57,842 nt of DNA, taken from the IMG/VR virus record IMGVR_UViG_3300029787_000045, positions 1-57,842 of that record. The stretch is one strand, 5' to 3'. The position numbers and the translations under genes were made by a program. The notes beneath the pieces are model-generated. The model worked only from the letters and a program-made list of their open reading frames with translations. It did not search any database and was not told where the DNA came from. Within the stretch, counting starts at the first letter, position 1. Each line of letters opens with the position of its first letter. Below, piece by piece: positions 48,769 through 57,685 of the stretch. The stretch is from a virus.

Positions 48769-50967
48769 ATGGTTTTTCAAAACGACATAATTGCAGGTTC
48801 AGCAGGTGCTAGTGGTTACACCATCGAGCAGTCGATCCGGTTTAACGACAACGATTCAGGATATTTATACCGTACTCCTAGCTCTGCGACAAACAGGCGT
48901 ACTTGGACTTTAAGTTATTGGATAAAACGTGCGAACCTTGGTGGGTTTATGAACACCTTTGATGCACGATTGGACGGCGGCAACTACGCCAAGTTTCAAT
49001 TCAATAGCGGTGATTATCTCCAGCTTTTAGTTGAAACTGGTGAGGCTGGTGCGTCTAATCTTGCAACAACAAGACTTTTTCGAGACCCTAGCGCTTGGTA
49101 TCACATTGTCTTGGCCGTAGATACGACTCAATCGACAGCCGCTGATAGAGTTAAAATCTACGTCAACGGTACGCAAGAGACGAGTTTTATCTCAACAGGC
49201 TATCCAGCACAAAATTATGAGACTTTTGTAAATACTACTAATGGGCACGCTCTTGCAGGTAACTTTGGCGGCGCAGCGTTCCTTGACGGCTATATGGCAG
49301 AAATTAATTTTATTGATGGAACTCAGGCTGCTGCCTCGTCGTTTGGTGAAACCAGCAGCACTACCGGGCAGTGGGTTCCTGTAGAATACTCTGGTTCGTA
49401 TGGCACTAACGGATTCTATATAAAAGGTGAAAACAGTTCTGATCTTGGCAACGACAGCAGCGGAAACAACAATGACTTTACACCCGGTGGCTTGACCAGT
49501 GCGGATCAAATGTCTGACTCGCCCACCAATAACTTCTGCACATGGAGTTCAATTGACACTGGGTCTGGTACACTAAGTAACGGAAATCTTGTGTTAGCTG
49601 GCACCACAGATCGCAGCGGCACTTTTGGCATGACCAGTGGCAAGTGGGCATGGAAAATAACGGCAGCAGCAAACGGTGCTTTTGGTGTTGTGCAGGGTGG
49701 GCTAACCGGAACTGAAAGCACCTACTCTGCAACTAGCGGTGAAGTTTTAGAATTTCAGTTTGATGTTGATGCTGGGACTCTTAAAGTTTCCGTTGATGGT
49801 GGTGCCTATGGAAGTGTTTCAACTGGATTAACAAGTGGCCCATATTTTCCTTTAGCAAAAGCAGCTTGTTCTGCTGATTTCGGACAGTTAGGTTTTTCTC
49901 TTGATGACGCTGATTTTCAATATTTAAATACCAGCAACCTACCAAACCCGACTATTGTAGACCCGTCAGCCTATTTTCAGACCACATTATATGCAGGTAA
50001 TGGAACCGCAATAGGCAGTGGAGGTAAGGTTGTAGACCAAACAGAAAATAGCACCTTTAAACCTGACTTTGTGTGGATCAAGAACCGTAGCGCAGCAGAT
50101 AATCACATGCTCTATGATGCTGTTCGTGGAGCAACAAAAGACCTTCACAGCAACACGACTAATACGGAGGCAACAGACACGGAAGGACTGTCAACTTTTG
50201 ACGCTGACGGCTTCACGGTCGGGTCTAATGTCGAAGTTAATACCAACACCGAAAACTACGTCGCATGGCAGTGGTTAGCTAATAATACCAGTGGTAGTTC
50301 TAATACAGACGGTAGTATTACATCTACTGTAGCAGCCAATACCACGGCTGGTTTTAGTATATGTACACTAACAGGCACAGGAGGAGCGTCTACATTCGGA
50401 CATGGACTAGGTGTTACTCCTGATTTTATTATACCAATTCGACGCAATAATACGGATAGTCGTTGGACATTTCATAAATCACTAGGCCCAACGAAAGGCA
50501 TTCCGTTAAACAGTACTAACACAGCGACTACCTCAGTTAACTTTTGGAATAATACATCACCCACAAGTTCAATAGTTAATGTTGGAAATACACATAATAA
50601 TAGCGAAGATACTTATGTTTTTTACTGTTTCGCAGAAGTAGAGGGATTCAGCGCATTCGGGTCGTATGAGGGCAATGGAAGTACTAATGGACCGATGGTA
50701 AATTTAAACTTCCGGCCAGCATTTGTGATGATGAAATCTATAGATAGTACCTCTGACTGGTTCATGTTTGACGACAAACGTGAAGGATACAACGTGGATA
50801 ATGACTCGTTGTTAGCGAACACCACTGGGGCAGAAACAACAACCGACATGGTAGATTTGGTTAGCAATGGATTCAAATTAAGAATTGCGACAGACCCCAA
50901 TGTGGCCGAAACCTATATCTACGCAGCCTTCGCTGAGAACCCCTTCAAAACTGCTAACGCCCGATAA
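48769..50967 (+). CDS. Tail protein with LamG/concanavalin-like domain (receptor-binding candidate)
   Basis: 732 residues. Residues 20-190 (IRFNDNDSGYLYRTPSSATN, RTWTLSYWIKRANLGG, WYHIVLAVDTTQSTAADRVK, then IYVNGTQE) are a LamG-type sugar-binding sandwich. The C-terminal half (KPDFVWIKNRSAADNHMLYD, FCYFAEVEGFSAFGSYEGN) matches the DUF7483-like unit of marine phage tail proteins. Base composition is richer in GC than its neighbours, suggesting acquisition or swapping. Confidence 0.8.
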   Translation: MVFQNDIIAGSAGASGYTIEQSIRFNDNDSGYLYRTPSSATNRRTWTLSYWIKRANLGGFMNTFDARLDGGNYAKFQFNSGDYLQLLVETGEAGASNLATTRLFRDPSAWYHIVLAVDTTQSTAADRVKIYVNGTQETSFISTGYPAQNYETFVNTTNGHALAGNFGGAAFLDGYMAEINFIDGTQAAASSFGETSSTTGQWVPVEYSGSYGTNGFYIKGENSSDLGNDSSGNNNDFTPGGLTSADQMSDSPTNNFCTWSSIDTGSGTLSNGNLVLAGTTDRSGTFGMTSGKWAWKITAAANGAFGVVQGGLTGTESTYSATSGEVLEFQFDVDAGTLKVSVDGGAYGSVSTGLTSGPYFPLAKAACSADFGQLGFSLDDADFQYLNTSNLPNPTIVDPSAYFQTTLYAGNGTAIGSGGKVVDQTENSTFKPDFVWIKNRSAADNHMLYDAVRGATKDLHSNTTNTEATDTEGLSTFDADGFTVGSNVEVNTNTENYVAWQWLANNTSGSSNTDGSITSTVAANTTAGFSICTLTGTGGASTFGHGLGVTPDFIIPIRRNNTDSRWTFHKSLGPTKGIPLNSTNTATTSVNFWNNTSPTSSIVNVGNTHNNSEDTYVFYCFAEVEGFSAFGSYEGNGSTNGPMVNLNFRPAFVMMKSIDSTSDWFMFDDKREGYNVDNDSLLANTTGAETTTDMVDLVSNGFKLRIATDPNVAETYIYAAFAENPFKTANAR

Positions 50968-50981
50968 CAGGAGATACCAAA

Positions 50982-51542
50982 TTGTTTAAATATAAGACTC
51001 AAACACTCAAACCCAATAGGGCGTGGACTGATGACAATGGTATTCAGCATCCTTCTAATTGGCATCTATGGTCAAAAGAGGAAAAAGAAGCTATTGGGTT
51101 GGTAGAGATTATTTCACAAACGCCACCTGATAGTCGTTTATATACTTGGACACAAAATTCTGATGGTACAATTACATCTAAAGCTAAGAAACTAGATGAT
51201 ACAAATGAAGTAGATAAAAATGGTGATCCTCTACTAGACGAAAAGGGTAATCAGGTTGTAACTCTTGGTCTTAAATCACAGCTTATTTTAGAAGTAAAAA
51301 ACCAGCAGGGTAGTCTTCTATCTCAAACTGATTGGACTGTAGTGCGTAAGTCTGATACAGGAACTGCTATTCCTAATAACATCGCAACATGGCGTGACGC
51401 TATTCGTACTAAAGCAACTGAAATGGAAACAGCTATTGATAATGCTGCTGATACAGATGCTATAGCATCATTGTTTTTATCTTGGGATGAAGAAGGTAAT
51501 AAATCTGGTATACTTTATGATTGGCCTATATTAGTGGAATAA
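50982..51542 (+). CDS. Tail-fibre assembly/chaperone-like protein, TTG start
   Basis: 186 residues. No in-frame ATG near the start; TTG 50982 has AGGAG 8 nt upstream. C-terminal QTDWTVVRKSDTGTAIPNNI, then TWRDAIRTKA, follows the D-W-x(2)-R...W-R-x-x-R pattern of tail-fibre assembly proteins, commonly encoded beside the fibre. Fits the spot between two fibre genes. Confidence 0.65.
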   Translation: MFKYKTQTLKPNRAWTDDNGIQHPSNWHLWSKEEKEAIGLVEIISQTPPDSRLYTWTQNSDGTITSKAKKLDDTNEVDKNGDPLLDEKGNQVVTLGLKSQLILEVKNQQGSLLSQTDWTVVRKSDTGTAIPNNIATWRDAIRTKATEMETAIDNAADTDAIASLFLSWDEEGNKSGILYDWPILVE

Positions 51543-51740
51543 ATGTTTTATTATTTAAGCGTTATCTCTTATATGACACTGGCTCCATATAATATTCCAG
51601 TAATTGAAAAATCAGTTACAGGGCATTTTCCTGATAAACATCTTTGTGAAATATACAAAAACCAAGTAGAAGAATTAGTATATAACATAGATAATGCTAA
51701 AATAATAAGTTCCAAATGTATACAAAAAATAGAGGCTTAA
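51543..51740 (+). CDS. Small possibly exported protein, unknown
   Basis: 65 residues with a short hydrophobic N-terminus (MFYYLSVISYMTLAPYNIPV) and two Cys. The stop of the fibre-assembly gene abuts its ATG. No family recognised. Confidence 0.45.
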   Translation: MFYYLSVISYMTLAPYNIPVIEKSVTGHFPDKHLCEIYKNQVEELVYNIDNAKIISSKCIQKIEA

Positions 51741-51756
51741 CGATAAGGTAAAAATA

Positions 51757-51837
51757 ATGTTTTTGTTTCATAACTTTTTTATTAATGCCAGCACCCAAAA
51801 TAAATATATTTGTAACTACAACTGTTGGAGAAATTAA
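51757..51837 (+). CDS. Tiny ORF before the collar fibre, doubtful
   Basis: 26 residues (MFLFHNFFINAS...), stop directly before the next ATG; AAGG 7 nt upstream. Hydrophobic start and Cys/Asn-rich end. May be a coupling leader or chance. Confidence 0.25.
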   Translation: MFLFHNFFINASTQNKYICNYNCWRN

Positions 51838-52917
51838 ATGGCAAGCACGTATACAACAAATCTAAGACTCACAAAGCAAGGAGACGGTGAGAACCCTAAT
51901 AGTTGGGGGCAAATCCTTAATGATGGAGTTATTAGTCTTGCTGATGAAGCCATTGCTGGTTATACTACTATATCAATTGGTAGTGCAGCAACTATTAATT
52001 TAACAGCAAATGATGGTGCTGATGATCAAGCACGTTCTGCTTTCTTAGAAGTTAAGGGATCAGTAGGAACTGCTGCTACTTCTATTTTTATAGTTATTCC
52101 TAATAAAACTAAATCATATGCTGTTCTTAATAAAGTATCAGCAAATAGTGATAGTAATGTAGTAATGATGCGAGTTGCTGGTAATACTGGTGTAACACTA
52201 AGTAGATCATCAACTCAGTTTCAACATGTAGTTTGTGATGGAACTTCTGTATATAATGTAGATCAATCAGAAAGTACATTTAGTACGTTAGAAGTAACGG
52301 GAGCAGCTACTTTTGATTCAACTGTAACCGTTTCTGGTGCTGCTACATTTAAAAATAATGTATCAGTAAGTGGTAATGTAGTTGCAGCAGAATTTTATGG
52401 TGGAGGCTCTAATCTAACGGGAATAGTTACAATTCCCACTGGTGCTATACTTCCGTATGCAGGAGGGAGTGCGCCAAGTGGTCATCTATTGTGTTATGGT
52501 CAAGCTATAAGTCGTTCTACTTATAGTGACTTATTTTCAGCAATTGGAACAACGTATGGCGTAGGTGATGGCTCATCTACTTTTAATATACCTGATTTAC
52601 GTGGTCGTGTAGTTGCTGGTCAGGATGATATGGGTGGTTCAAGTGCCAATCGTCTAACAGATCAGTCAGGTGGTGTTAATGGTGATGTATTAGGTGATAC
52701 AGGTGGTGCTGAAACACATACACTAACAGTTTCTGAACTAGCAGCACATACTCATAGTACGTATGAATTATGGAATCAACATGCAGGAAATCCTCAAAGC
52801 CCTCCTCCTTATGAGGTTCAAAATAATACTGGCGGTACTACTGGAAGTGCTGGTGGAGATTCTGCACATAATAACGTACAGCCTACAATTATTCTTAACT
52901 ATATTATTAAGACTTAA
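51838..52917 (+). CDS. Tail fibre/collar protein
   Basis: 359 residues. N-terminal YTTNLRLTKQGDGENPNSWG anchors to the virion; residues ~155-190 hold the repeat TVSGAATFKNNVSVSGNV also present in the long fibre at 46435, and FYGGGSNLTGI; the C-terminus GAILPYAGGSAPSGHLLCYG and DLRGRVVAGQDDMGGSSANR is a phage tail collar domain. The GGAG ribosome site is good. A short fibre or receptor-binding variant. Confidence 0.85.
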   Translation: MASTYTTNLRLTKQGDGENPNSWGQILNDGVISLADEAIAGYTTISIGSAATINLTANDGADDQARSAFLEVKGSVGTAATSIFIVIPNKTKSYAVLNKVSANSDSNVVMMRVAGNTGVTLSRSSTQFQHVVCDGTSVYNVDQSESTFSTLEVTGAATFDSTVTVSGAATFKNNVSVSGNVVAAEFYGGGSNLTGIVTIPTGAILPYAGGSAPSGHLLCYGQAISRSTYSDLFSAIGTTYGVGDGSSTFNIPDLRGRVVAGQDDMGGSSANRLTDQSGGVNGDVLGDTGGAETHTLTVSELAAHTHSTYELWNQHAGNPQSPPPYEVQNNTGGTTGSAGGDSAHNNVQPTIILNYIIKT

Positions 52918-52919
52918 GT

Positions 52920-54785
52920 ATGACTTTTCTATCTAAAGTTAATTTAAAGCCCGGACTTCATAGAGAATCTACTCAATATGAAGAAGAGGGTAAATGGTTT
53001 GATGGGGATCATGTACGTTTTCGTTCTGGTAAACCTGAGAACATGCGTGGATATGAAACTAAAGTTTCCACTGCTTTTGATGGAAGTGCTAGAGATTTAA
53101 TTACTTATAAGAGTGGGTCTAATAATAAGAAGAGAGCAGTCTTTGGAACTCCTGATAAACTCTATGAACATGATGGAGATAGGATTGTAGACATCACTCC
53201 TATTGTTACAGCAGTTACCTTGGCAAACTGTTTTGGTACTTCCAGTGGGGAAACCAGAGTATGTTGTTCTGATGCTGGACATGGACAAGTAGTAGGTAAC
53301 TATGTACTGTTTACTTCAACTGCTGTTTTTAATGCTGTAAGTTTAAGTACTAATGTATATCCTATTACGTCTGTAGTAAATGCTAATGTATTTACAATTA
53401 GTGTAAGTAGTGCTGCTAATGCAACAGGTAGTGATGTAGGATCAGCAACCTTTAATTATCTACTGCCTACAGGTAATTCTATAGCAGTAGCGGGTACTGG
53501 TTATGGTGCCGCACTTTTTCAAGCTGGTGTATGTGCTTCTCAGACACGAGCATGGAATGAAGCAGTAAGTGCTGATGCAACTGATTTAGTTTTTGATATA
53601 TCACAATGGAGCCTTGACAACTGGGGTGATGATGTGGTAGCTAATAGGAATGGTGGTAATATATTTTACTTTGAGAGTGATGCTTCTACCGTACCTATAA
53701 GGGCTACTTCTATAACAACTTCTCCAATTAGTGTCAACTCAATTATTGTATCTCCTAATGATAGACATCTTATTGCTTTAGGCGCAAATGAATTTTCTCC
53801 TACTGCTACAGTAAGTGGTACATTTAATCCTATGTTGGTACGATGGTCTGATCAAGATAATCGTACTAATTGGGTTCCTTCAGTTAGTTCTACATCTGGT
53901 GAAGTAGTCTTAACTGATGGTACTAAAATTGTAGGGGCAACTCGTTCTAGGAGTGCTATACACATTTGGACTGATAATGCAATGTGGTTGATGTCATTTG
54001 CTGGGCCTCCCTTTACTTTTAAGTTTACTCCTGCTGGTACTAACTGTGGTTTGATAGCTCCTCATGCAGTAGTTGATTATAATGGTATATCTTACTGGAT
54101 GGGCTATGATAACTTCTATATGTATGATGGTCAAGTAAGAACTCTTGACTGTACAGTACGTAAGTTTATTTTTGATAGATTAAGTGTTAAGTTTAAAGAT
54201 AAAGTTTATGTAGGTGTTAATTCAGAATTTAAAGAGATTATATGGTTATATGCTTCTAATGAGTCAGGAGTGACAGAGTGTGATAGTTATGTAATATACT
54301 CACCTGAGAATGACTACTGGACATATGGTACAGGAGTATTTACTACATTTGCAGATAAAGAAGTCTTTGGTAATACAATTACTACAGGTGTCTCTCTTAA
54401 TGATAGTGGTGCATCTACAGGTAATAATAAAATATTTGATAATGAACCAGCAGATTACTTTACAGAAAACAATAGAACAATTACTTCTTTTATTGAGTCT
54501 GCTGACTTTGATATAGAGGATGGTAATAAAATATTATTTATGAATAAACTAATTCCTGATTTTGATTTAAATACAGGTAAGTTAAAAGTAAAGATTATTA
54601 CTAAGAAGTATCCAGAAAGTAATGAAGAAATAACTAAAGAGTTTGATGTCACACAGTTGACAGATAAAATTAACTTTAGAGCAAGGGGAAGGCAAGCGAA
54701 AATTAGGGTATCTTGTAGTTCACAGGGGTCTAGCTGGCAATGGGGATCAGTCAGAATAGCGGCTCAAGGTGATGGGGAAAGATAG
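52920..54785 (+). CDS. Tail stabilisation/knob protein (P22 gp10 or T7 gp12-like)
   Basis: 621 residues. VNLKPGLHRESTQYEEEGKW, then DGDHVRFRSGKPENMRGYE near the N-terminus; beta-propeller-like middle (VRWSDQDNRTNWVPSVSSTS); C-terminal RGRQAKIRVSCSSQ then GSSWQWGSVRIAAQGDGER. The N- and C-terminal blocks are those of podovirus tail tubular/stabilisation proteins that seal the DNA after packaging. Confidence 0.8.
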   Translation: MTFLSKVNLKPGLHRESTQYEEEGKWFDGDHVRFRSGKPENMRGYETKVSTAFDGSARDLITYKSGSNNKKRAVFGTPDKLYEHDGDRIVDITPIVTAVTLANCFGTSSGETRVCCSDAGHGQVVGNYVLFTSTAVFNAVSLSTNVYPITSVVNANVFTISVSSAANATGSDVGSATFNYLLPTGNSIAVAGTGYGAALFQAGVCASQTRAWNEAVSADATDLVFDISQWSLDNWGDDVVANRNGGNIFYFESDASTVPIRATSITTSPISVNSIIVSPNDRHLIALGANEFSPTATVSGTFNPMLVRWSDQDNRTNWVPSVSSTSGEVVLTDGTKIVGATRSRSAIHIWTDNAMWLMSFAGPPFTFKFTPAGTNCGLIAPHAVVDYNGISYWMGYDNFYMYDGQVRTLDCTVRKFIFDRLSVKFKDKVYVGVNSEFKEIIWLYASNESGVTECDSYVIYSPENDYWTYGTGVFTTFADKEVFGNTITTGVSLNDSGASTGNNKIFDNEPADYFTENNRTITSFIESADFDIEDGNKILFMNKLIPDFDLNTGKLKVKIITKKYPESNEEITKEFDVTQLTDKINFRARGRQAKIRVSCSSQGSSWQWGSVRIAAQGDGER

Positions 54786-55069
54786 TGGCAAGATACCCAA
54801 CATTTCCAACAAGCTTTAACGGTGTAAGCAATACAGAGTTAAGAGAATTATATACGACTTTAGAAACTTGGTCTGCTCTCTTAACTAATGAACTAGAAAA
54901 TAGAGATGTATTAGTAGATGCGGCACCCTCTACTAATATTTATACAGTAGTTACTGTAACAGACATTGGAAGACCACGTAAAGGAGACATTGCATATTCA
55001 GCTAGTAGTGGTAAGTACAAAGGATATGTAAGTCTGGGAGCAGAAACATCTTGGCAGAGTTTAAATTAA
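54785..55069 (+). CDS. Small tail-region protein, GTG start
   Basis: 94 residues from GTG 54785, overlapping the stop of the knob gene. ARYPTFPTSFNGVSNTELRE...; one beta-rich domain. Function unknown. Confidence 0.55.
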   Translation: MARYPTFPTSFNGVSNTELRELYTTLETWSALLTNELENRDVLVDAAPSTNIYTVVTVTDIGRPRKGDIAYSASSGKYKGYVSLGAETSWQSLN

Positions 55070-55275
55070 TGAAAAAAATGACATCTAATGAATACTATAA
55101 ATTAATTAATAATAGTACTTACATAAGTAATCTTAATCAAGGTAATATTATTGATCCATCTAGGTATTTACTAACACAAAAAATAAAAACATTTAAGAAG
55201 ATAAAATCTAAAGATGATTCTAACTTTATGGCAGATCAAACAAAGGCTCAGTCTAATTACGGAAGAGTGAAATAA
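55069..55275 (+). CDS. Small protein, unknown
   Basis: 68 residues from ATG 55069, overlapping the previous stop. Lys/Asn-rich (MKKMTSNEYYKLINN...). Ends at 55275, the same base where the next gene starts. Confidence 0.5.
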   Translation: MKKMTSNEYYKLINNSTYISNLNQGNIIDPSRYLLTQKIKTFKKIKSKDDSNFMADQTKAQSNYGRVK

Positions 55276-55991
55276 TGGCAATACCTGAAATGCAAGCTAT
55301 ACAAAAAGCTACACAAACTGATACTTTAACAGATGATGCTGCTTTAATGGCTATGTCTCAAGAGAATAATCCTAGACCTGTAATAGGTATGGAGAGTATG
55401 CCAATGAAAGCAGCAACACCTCCTCCTTCTCCTATATCAATGCCTGTAGAATCTCCAAAAACATTTAATACAATGTTAAAAAAGATTGCAACTGAAATAG
55501 GATTACCTAATTTAGTTAATAACGCTATATCACCAGAAGTTAAAAAAGTAATTGAAAAAAAAGAAGAGCAAGAAAACCAAGTTGCATTGCAACAAAAAGC
55601 AATTGAAGACAATATTATTATGCAAGCTATGCAAAGATATTCTCAAGATCAAAATGCTGCAACAGAAAGTGGTGGCTTAATAGGTATGGCAGAAGGTGGT
55701 GGATTTTCCGGTAAAGTACCGGGACGAGGACATGGCATGGAAGATAATGTTTACATGCCAATAGTAGAACGAGAAGAGGGAAGTCAAGTAGGTGTACTTG
55801 CTGTTAGCCCTGATGAATATGTAGTAGATGCACATACAATGTCAGCACTTGGTAATGGTAGTGCAGATGCAGGAGCAGAAGTTATGGATAAAGTAGTAAA
55901 GAGTGTAAGATCAAAAGCATACGGTACAACGCAGCAACCGAATGAAATTAATGGATTAGCTGCACTACGACCAATGATTGAAAGGGTATAA
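55275..55991 (+). CDS. Internal virion/ejection-associated protein with MAEGG motif
   Basis: 238 residues. GGLIGMAEGGGFSGKVPGRG is followed by EDNVYMPIVE, SPDEYVVDAHTMSALGNG and SADAGAEVMD: a pattern found in podovirus injection-region proteins (PGxGxxxDD..P..L..GE(F/Y)V..A..V..LGxGSxxAG). The motif GG-x-x-x-MAEGG is shared with the giant ejection protein. Coupled at its start. Confidence 0.65.
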   Translation: MAIPEMQAIQKATQTDTLTDDAALMAMSQENNPRPVIGMESMPMKAATPPPSPISMPVESPKTFNTMLKKIATEIGLPNLVNNAISPEVKKVIEKKEEQENQVALQQKAIEDNIIMQAMQRYSQDQNAATESGGLIGMAEGGGFSGKVPGRGHGMEDNVYMPIVEREEGSQVGVLAVSPDEYVVDAHTMSALGNGSADAGAEVMDKVVKSVRSKAYGTTQQPNEINGLAALRPMIERV

Positions 55992-55993
55992 CA

Positions 55994-57670
55994 ATGGGAT
56001 TTTTATCATCACTTTTTGGTTATAAGGATAAGCCACAAGTAACATCTAAAGTATCTTATATTCCTGACGAATTAAAACCTTATGTTGAGGAAACTTTAAA
56101 GGATACTCAAGCTTTATATAAACAACGGTTAGATGAAGGGTATCAACCTTATACTGGAGATACAATTGCTGGTTTTACACCTGAACAAATTGCTTCTCAA
56201 GAAGGATTAAAATCTTTAATAGGAACACAAGTTCCATTTCAACAAGAAGCTCTTGAGACGTTTAGAAAAGGTGCTGAAAGGTTTACTCCTGAGACAGCTA
56301 AAGAATTTATGTCACCTTATCAAAGGGCTGTTATTGATCAAGAAAAAGAACAAGCTCAACGTCAATATGAACGTACTAGGCGTCCTGAGTTTGAAGCAGC
56401 GGCTGTAAGGGCTGGTGGTATGAGTGGTCTTGGTAGTCGGGCTGCAATAGAATCTGCTGAACGAGAAGATTTACAAGCTAGACTCCTTGCAGACATAGAG
56501 ACTAAAGGATTACAAGCAGCTTATCAAGATGCACAAAATCAATTTACAGCTCAAAAAGCAAGAGAACGTACAATGGCTAGTGATGTTGGAACAGCAGGGG
56601 GAAATCTATTTTCTGCTGGTTTAGCTGAACAAGGTTTGCTTAAAGATATTGGTGATGAAAAACAACGATTAGCACAGTCTGCTTTAGATGAAGCATACTT
56701 TAAATATAGAGAAGCAAGAGACTTTCCAGAAAAACAGCTTGAGCGTTATCAATCTTCTATATATGGTAATCCTTTATTACAACAACCTAATTTTACTCAA
56801 ACAAATACACCAGCACAAGCATCAATGAGTAAAAGTTTACTAGGATTAGGCTTGTCTGGCTTAAAAAGCTATGGTGGTGGAAGTGTATTATCAGGTATTG
56901 GAAAAGTTGGTACTGGTCTTAAAAGTTTCTTTGGTGGCATGAAGCATGGTGGTCAAGTAGGAGGATTGCCTACACTTTATAGACAAACTGGTGGCGATCT
57001 TATGGATGAAGATGTAGAATTTCAAACAGATATGAACAGATCTCCAGAAGATAGAATAGAGGCACTTCAAGCAGTGTTAGCCGCACAAAAAACTCCTGCT
57101 GTTGCTCCACCTCCACCTCCACCTAAACCTACTGTTGATCCTAATAAACCTCAACGTAAATCAGTAGCTGAGAATGTTGCACAAATTAAAGGAACGACAG
57201 AAGATAATCTCATGGCAGGTCTGGCAGCGTATCTTAAACCTTTTGGAACACCTGCTGATATACTAGGAGCGCAGACAGCATCTGAAAGTAAAAGAAATAT
57301 TGCTGCTGCTAAAGAAGAATTAAAGATGACTTCTGAAGAAGAAAAAGCTGAAGCTAGGGTAAGAGCGGCAGTAGCTAAAAATCGAGGTAAAAAAGATTAT
57401 AAGCCTTCTGATTTAAAAGACTACTATAACCTAGCATTGGGCAAACTATTATCTGGAGCGCAGGTAAATGAGGCTGGAGATGTAATCCTTGAAGGTACTG
57501 TTTGGGCCAGCAAGATGTCAGCAGATAAAAAAGATGATATTAGAAAACAACTAGCAGATGTTTTTGCAAGGGCAACTCAGTATCGAGATCGAAATGTCCC
57601 ATTAGGTAAAGTTCAAGAATTTATGACTAAAAAAATTGACGCTATTAGAAAGGCAAATAAGCTAAAGTAA
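55994..57670 (+). CDS. Internal virion/ejection protein
   Basis: 558 residues. Helical N-terminal two thirds (YIPDELKPYVEETLKDTQAL, DEKQRLAQSALDEAYFKYRE), a Gly-rich hydrophobic stretch at about 280-320 (LLGLGLSGLKSYGGGSVLSG), MKHGGQVGGLP and a Pro-rich linker. Position just before the giant ejection protein and the composition fit a T7 gp14/gp15-like role in the core/ejection channel. It ends 15 nt before the next ATG. Confidence 0.7.
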   Translation: MGFLSSLFGYKDKPQVTSKVSYIPDELKPYVEETLKDTQALYKQRLDEGYQPYTGDTIAGFTPEQIASQEGLKSLIGTQVPFQQEALETFRKGAERFTPETAKEFMSPYQRAVIDQEKEQAQRQYERTRRPEFEAAAVRAGGMSGLGSRAAIESAEREDLQARLLADIETKGLQAAYQDAQNQFTAQKARERTMASDVGTAGGNLFSAGLAEQGLLKDIGDEKQRLAQSALDEAYFKYREARDFPEKQLERYQSSIYGNPLLQQPNFTQTNTPAQASMSKSLLGLGLSGLKSYGGGSVLSGIGKVGTGLKSFFGGMKHGGQVGGLPTLYRQTGGDLMDEDVEFQTDMNRSPEDRIEALQAVLAAQKTPAVAPPPPPPKPTVDPNKPQRKSVAENVAQIKGTTEDNLMAGLAAYLKPFGTPADILGAQTASESKRNIAAAKEELKMTSEEEKAEARVRAAVAKNRGKKDYKPSDLKDYYNLALGKLLSGAQVNEAGDVILEGTVWASKMSADKKDDIRKQLADVFARATQYRDRNVPLGKVQEFMTKKIDAIRKANKLK

Positions 57671-57685
57671 TAGGAAAGATTTCTA

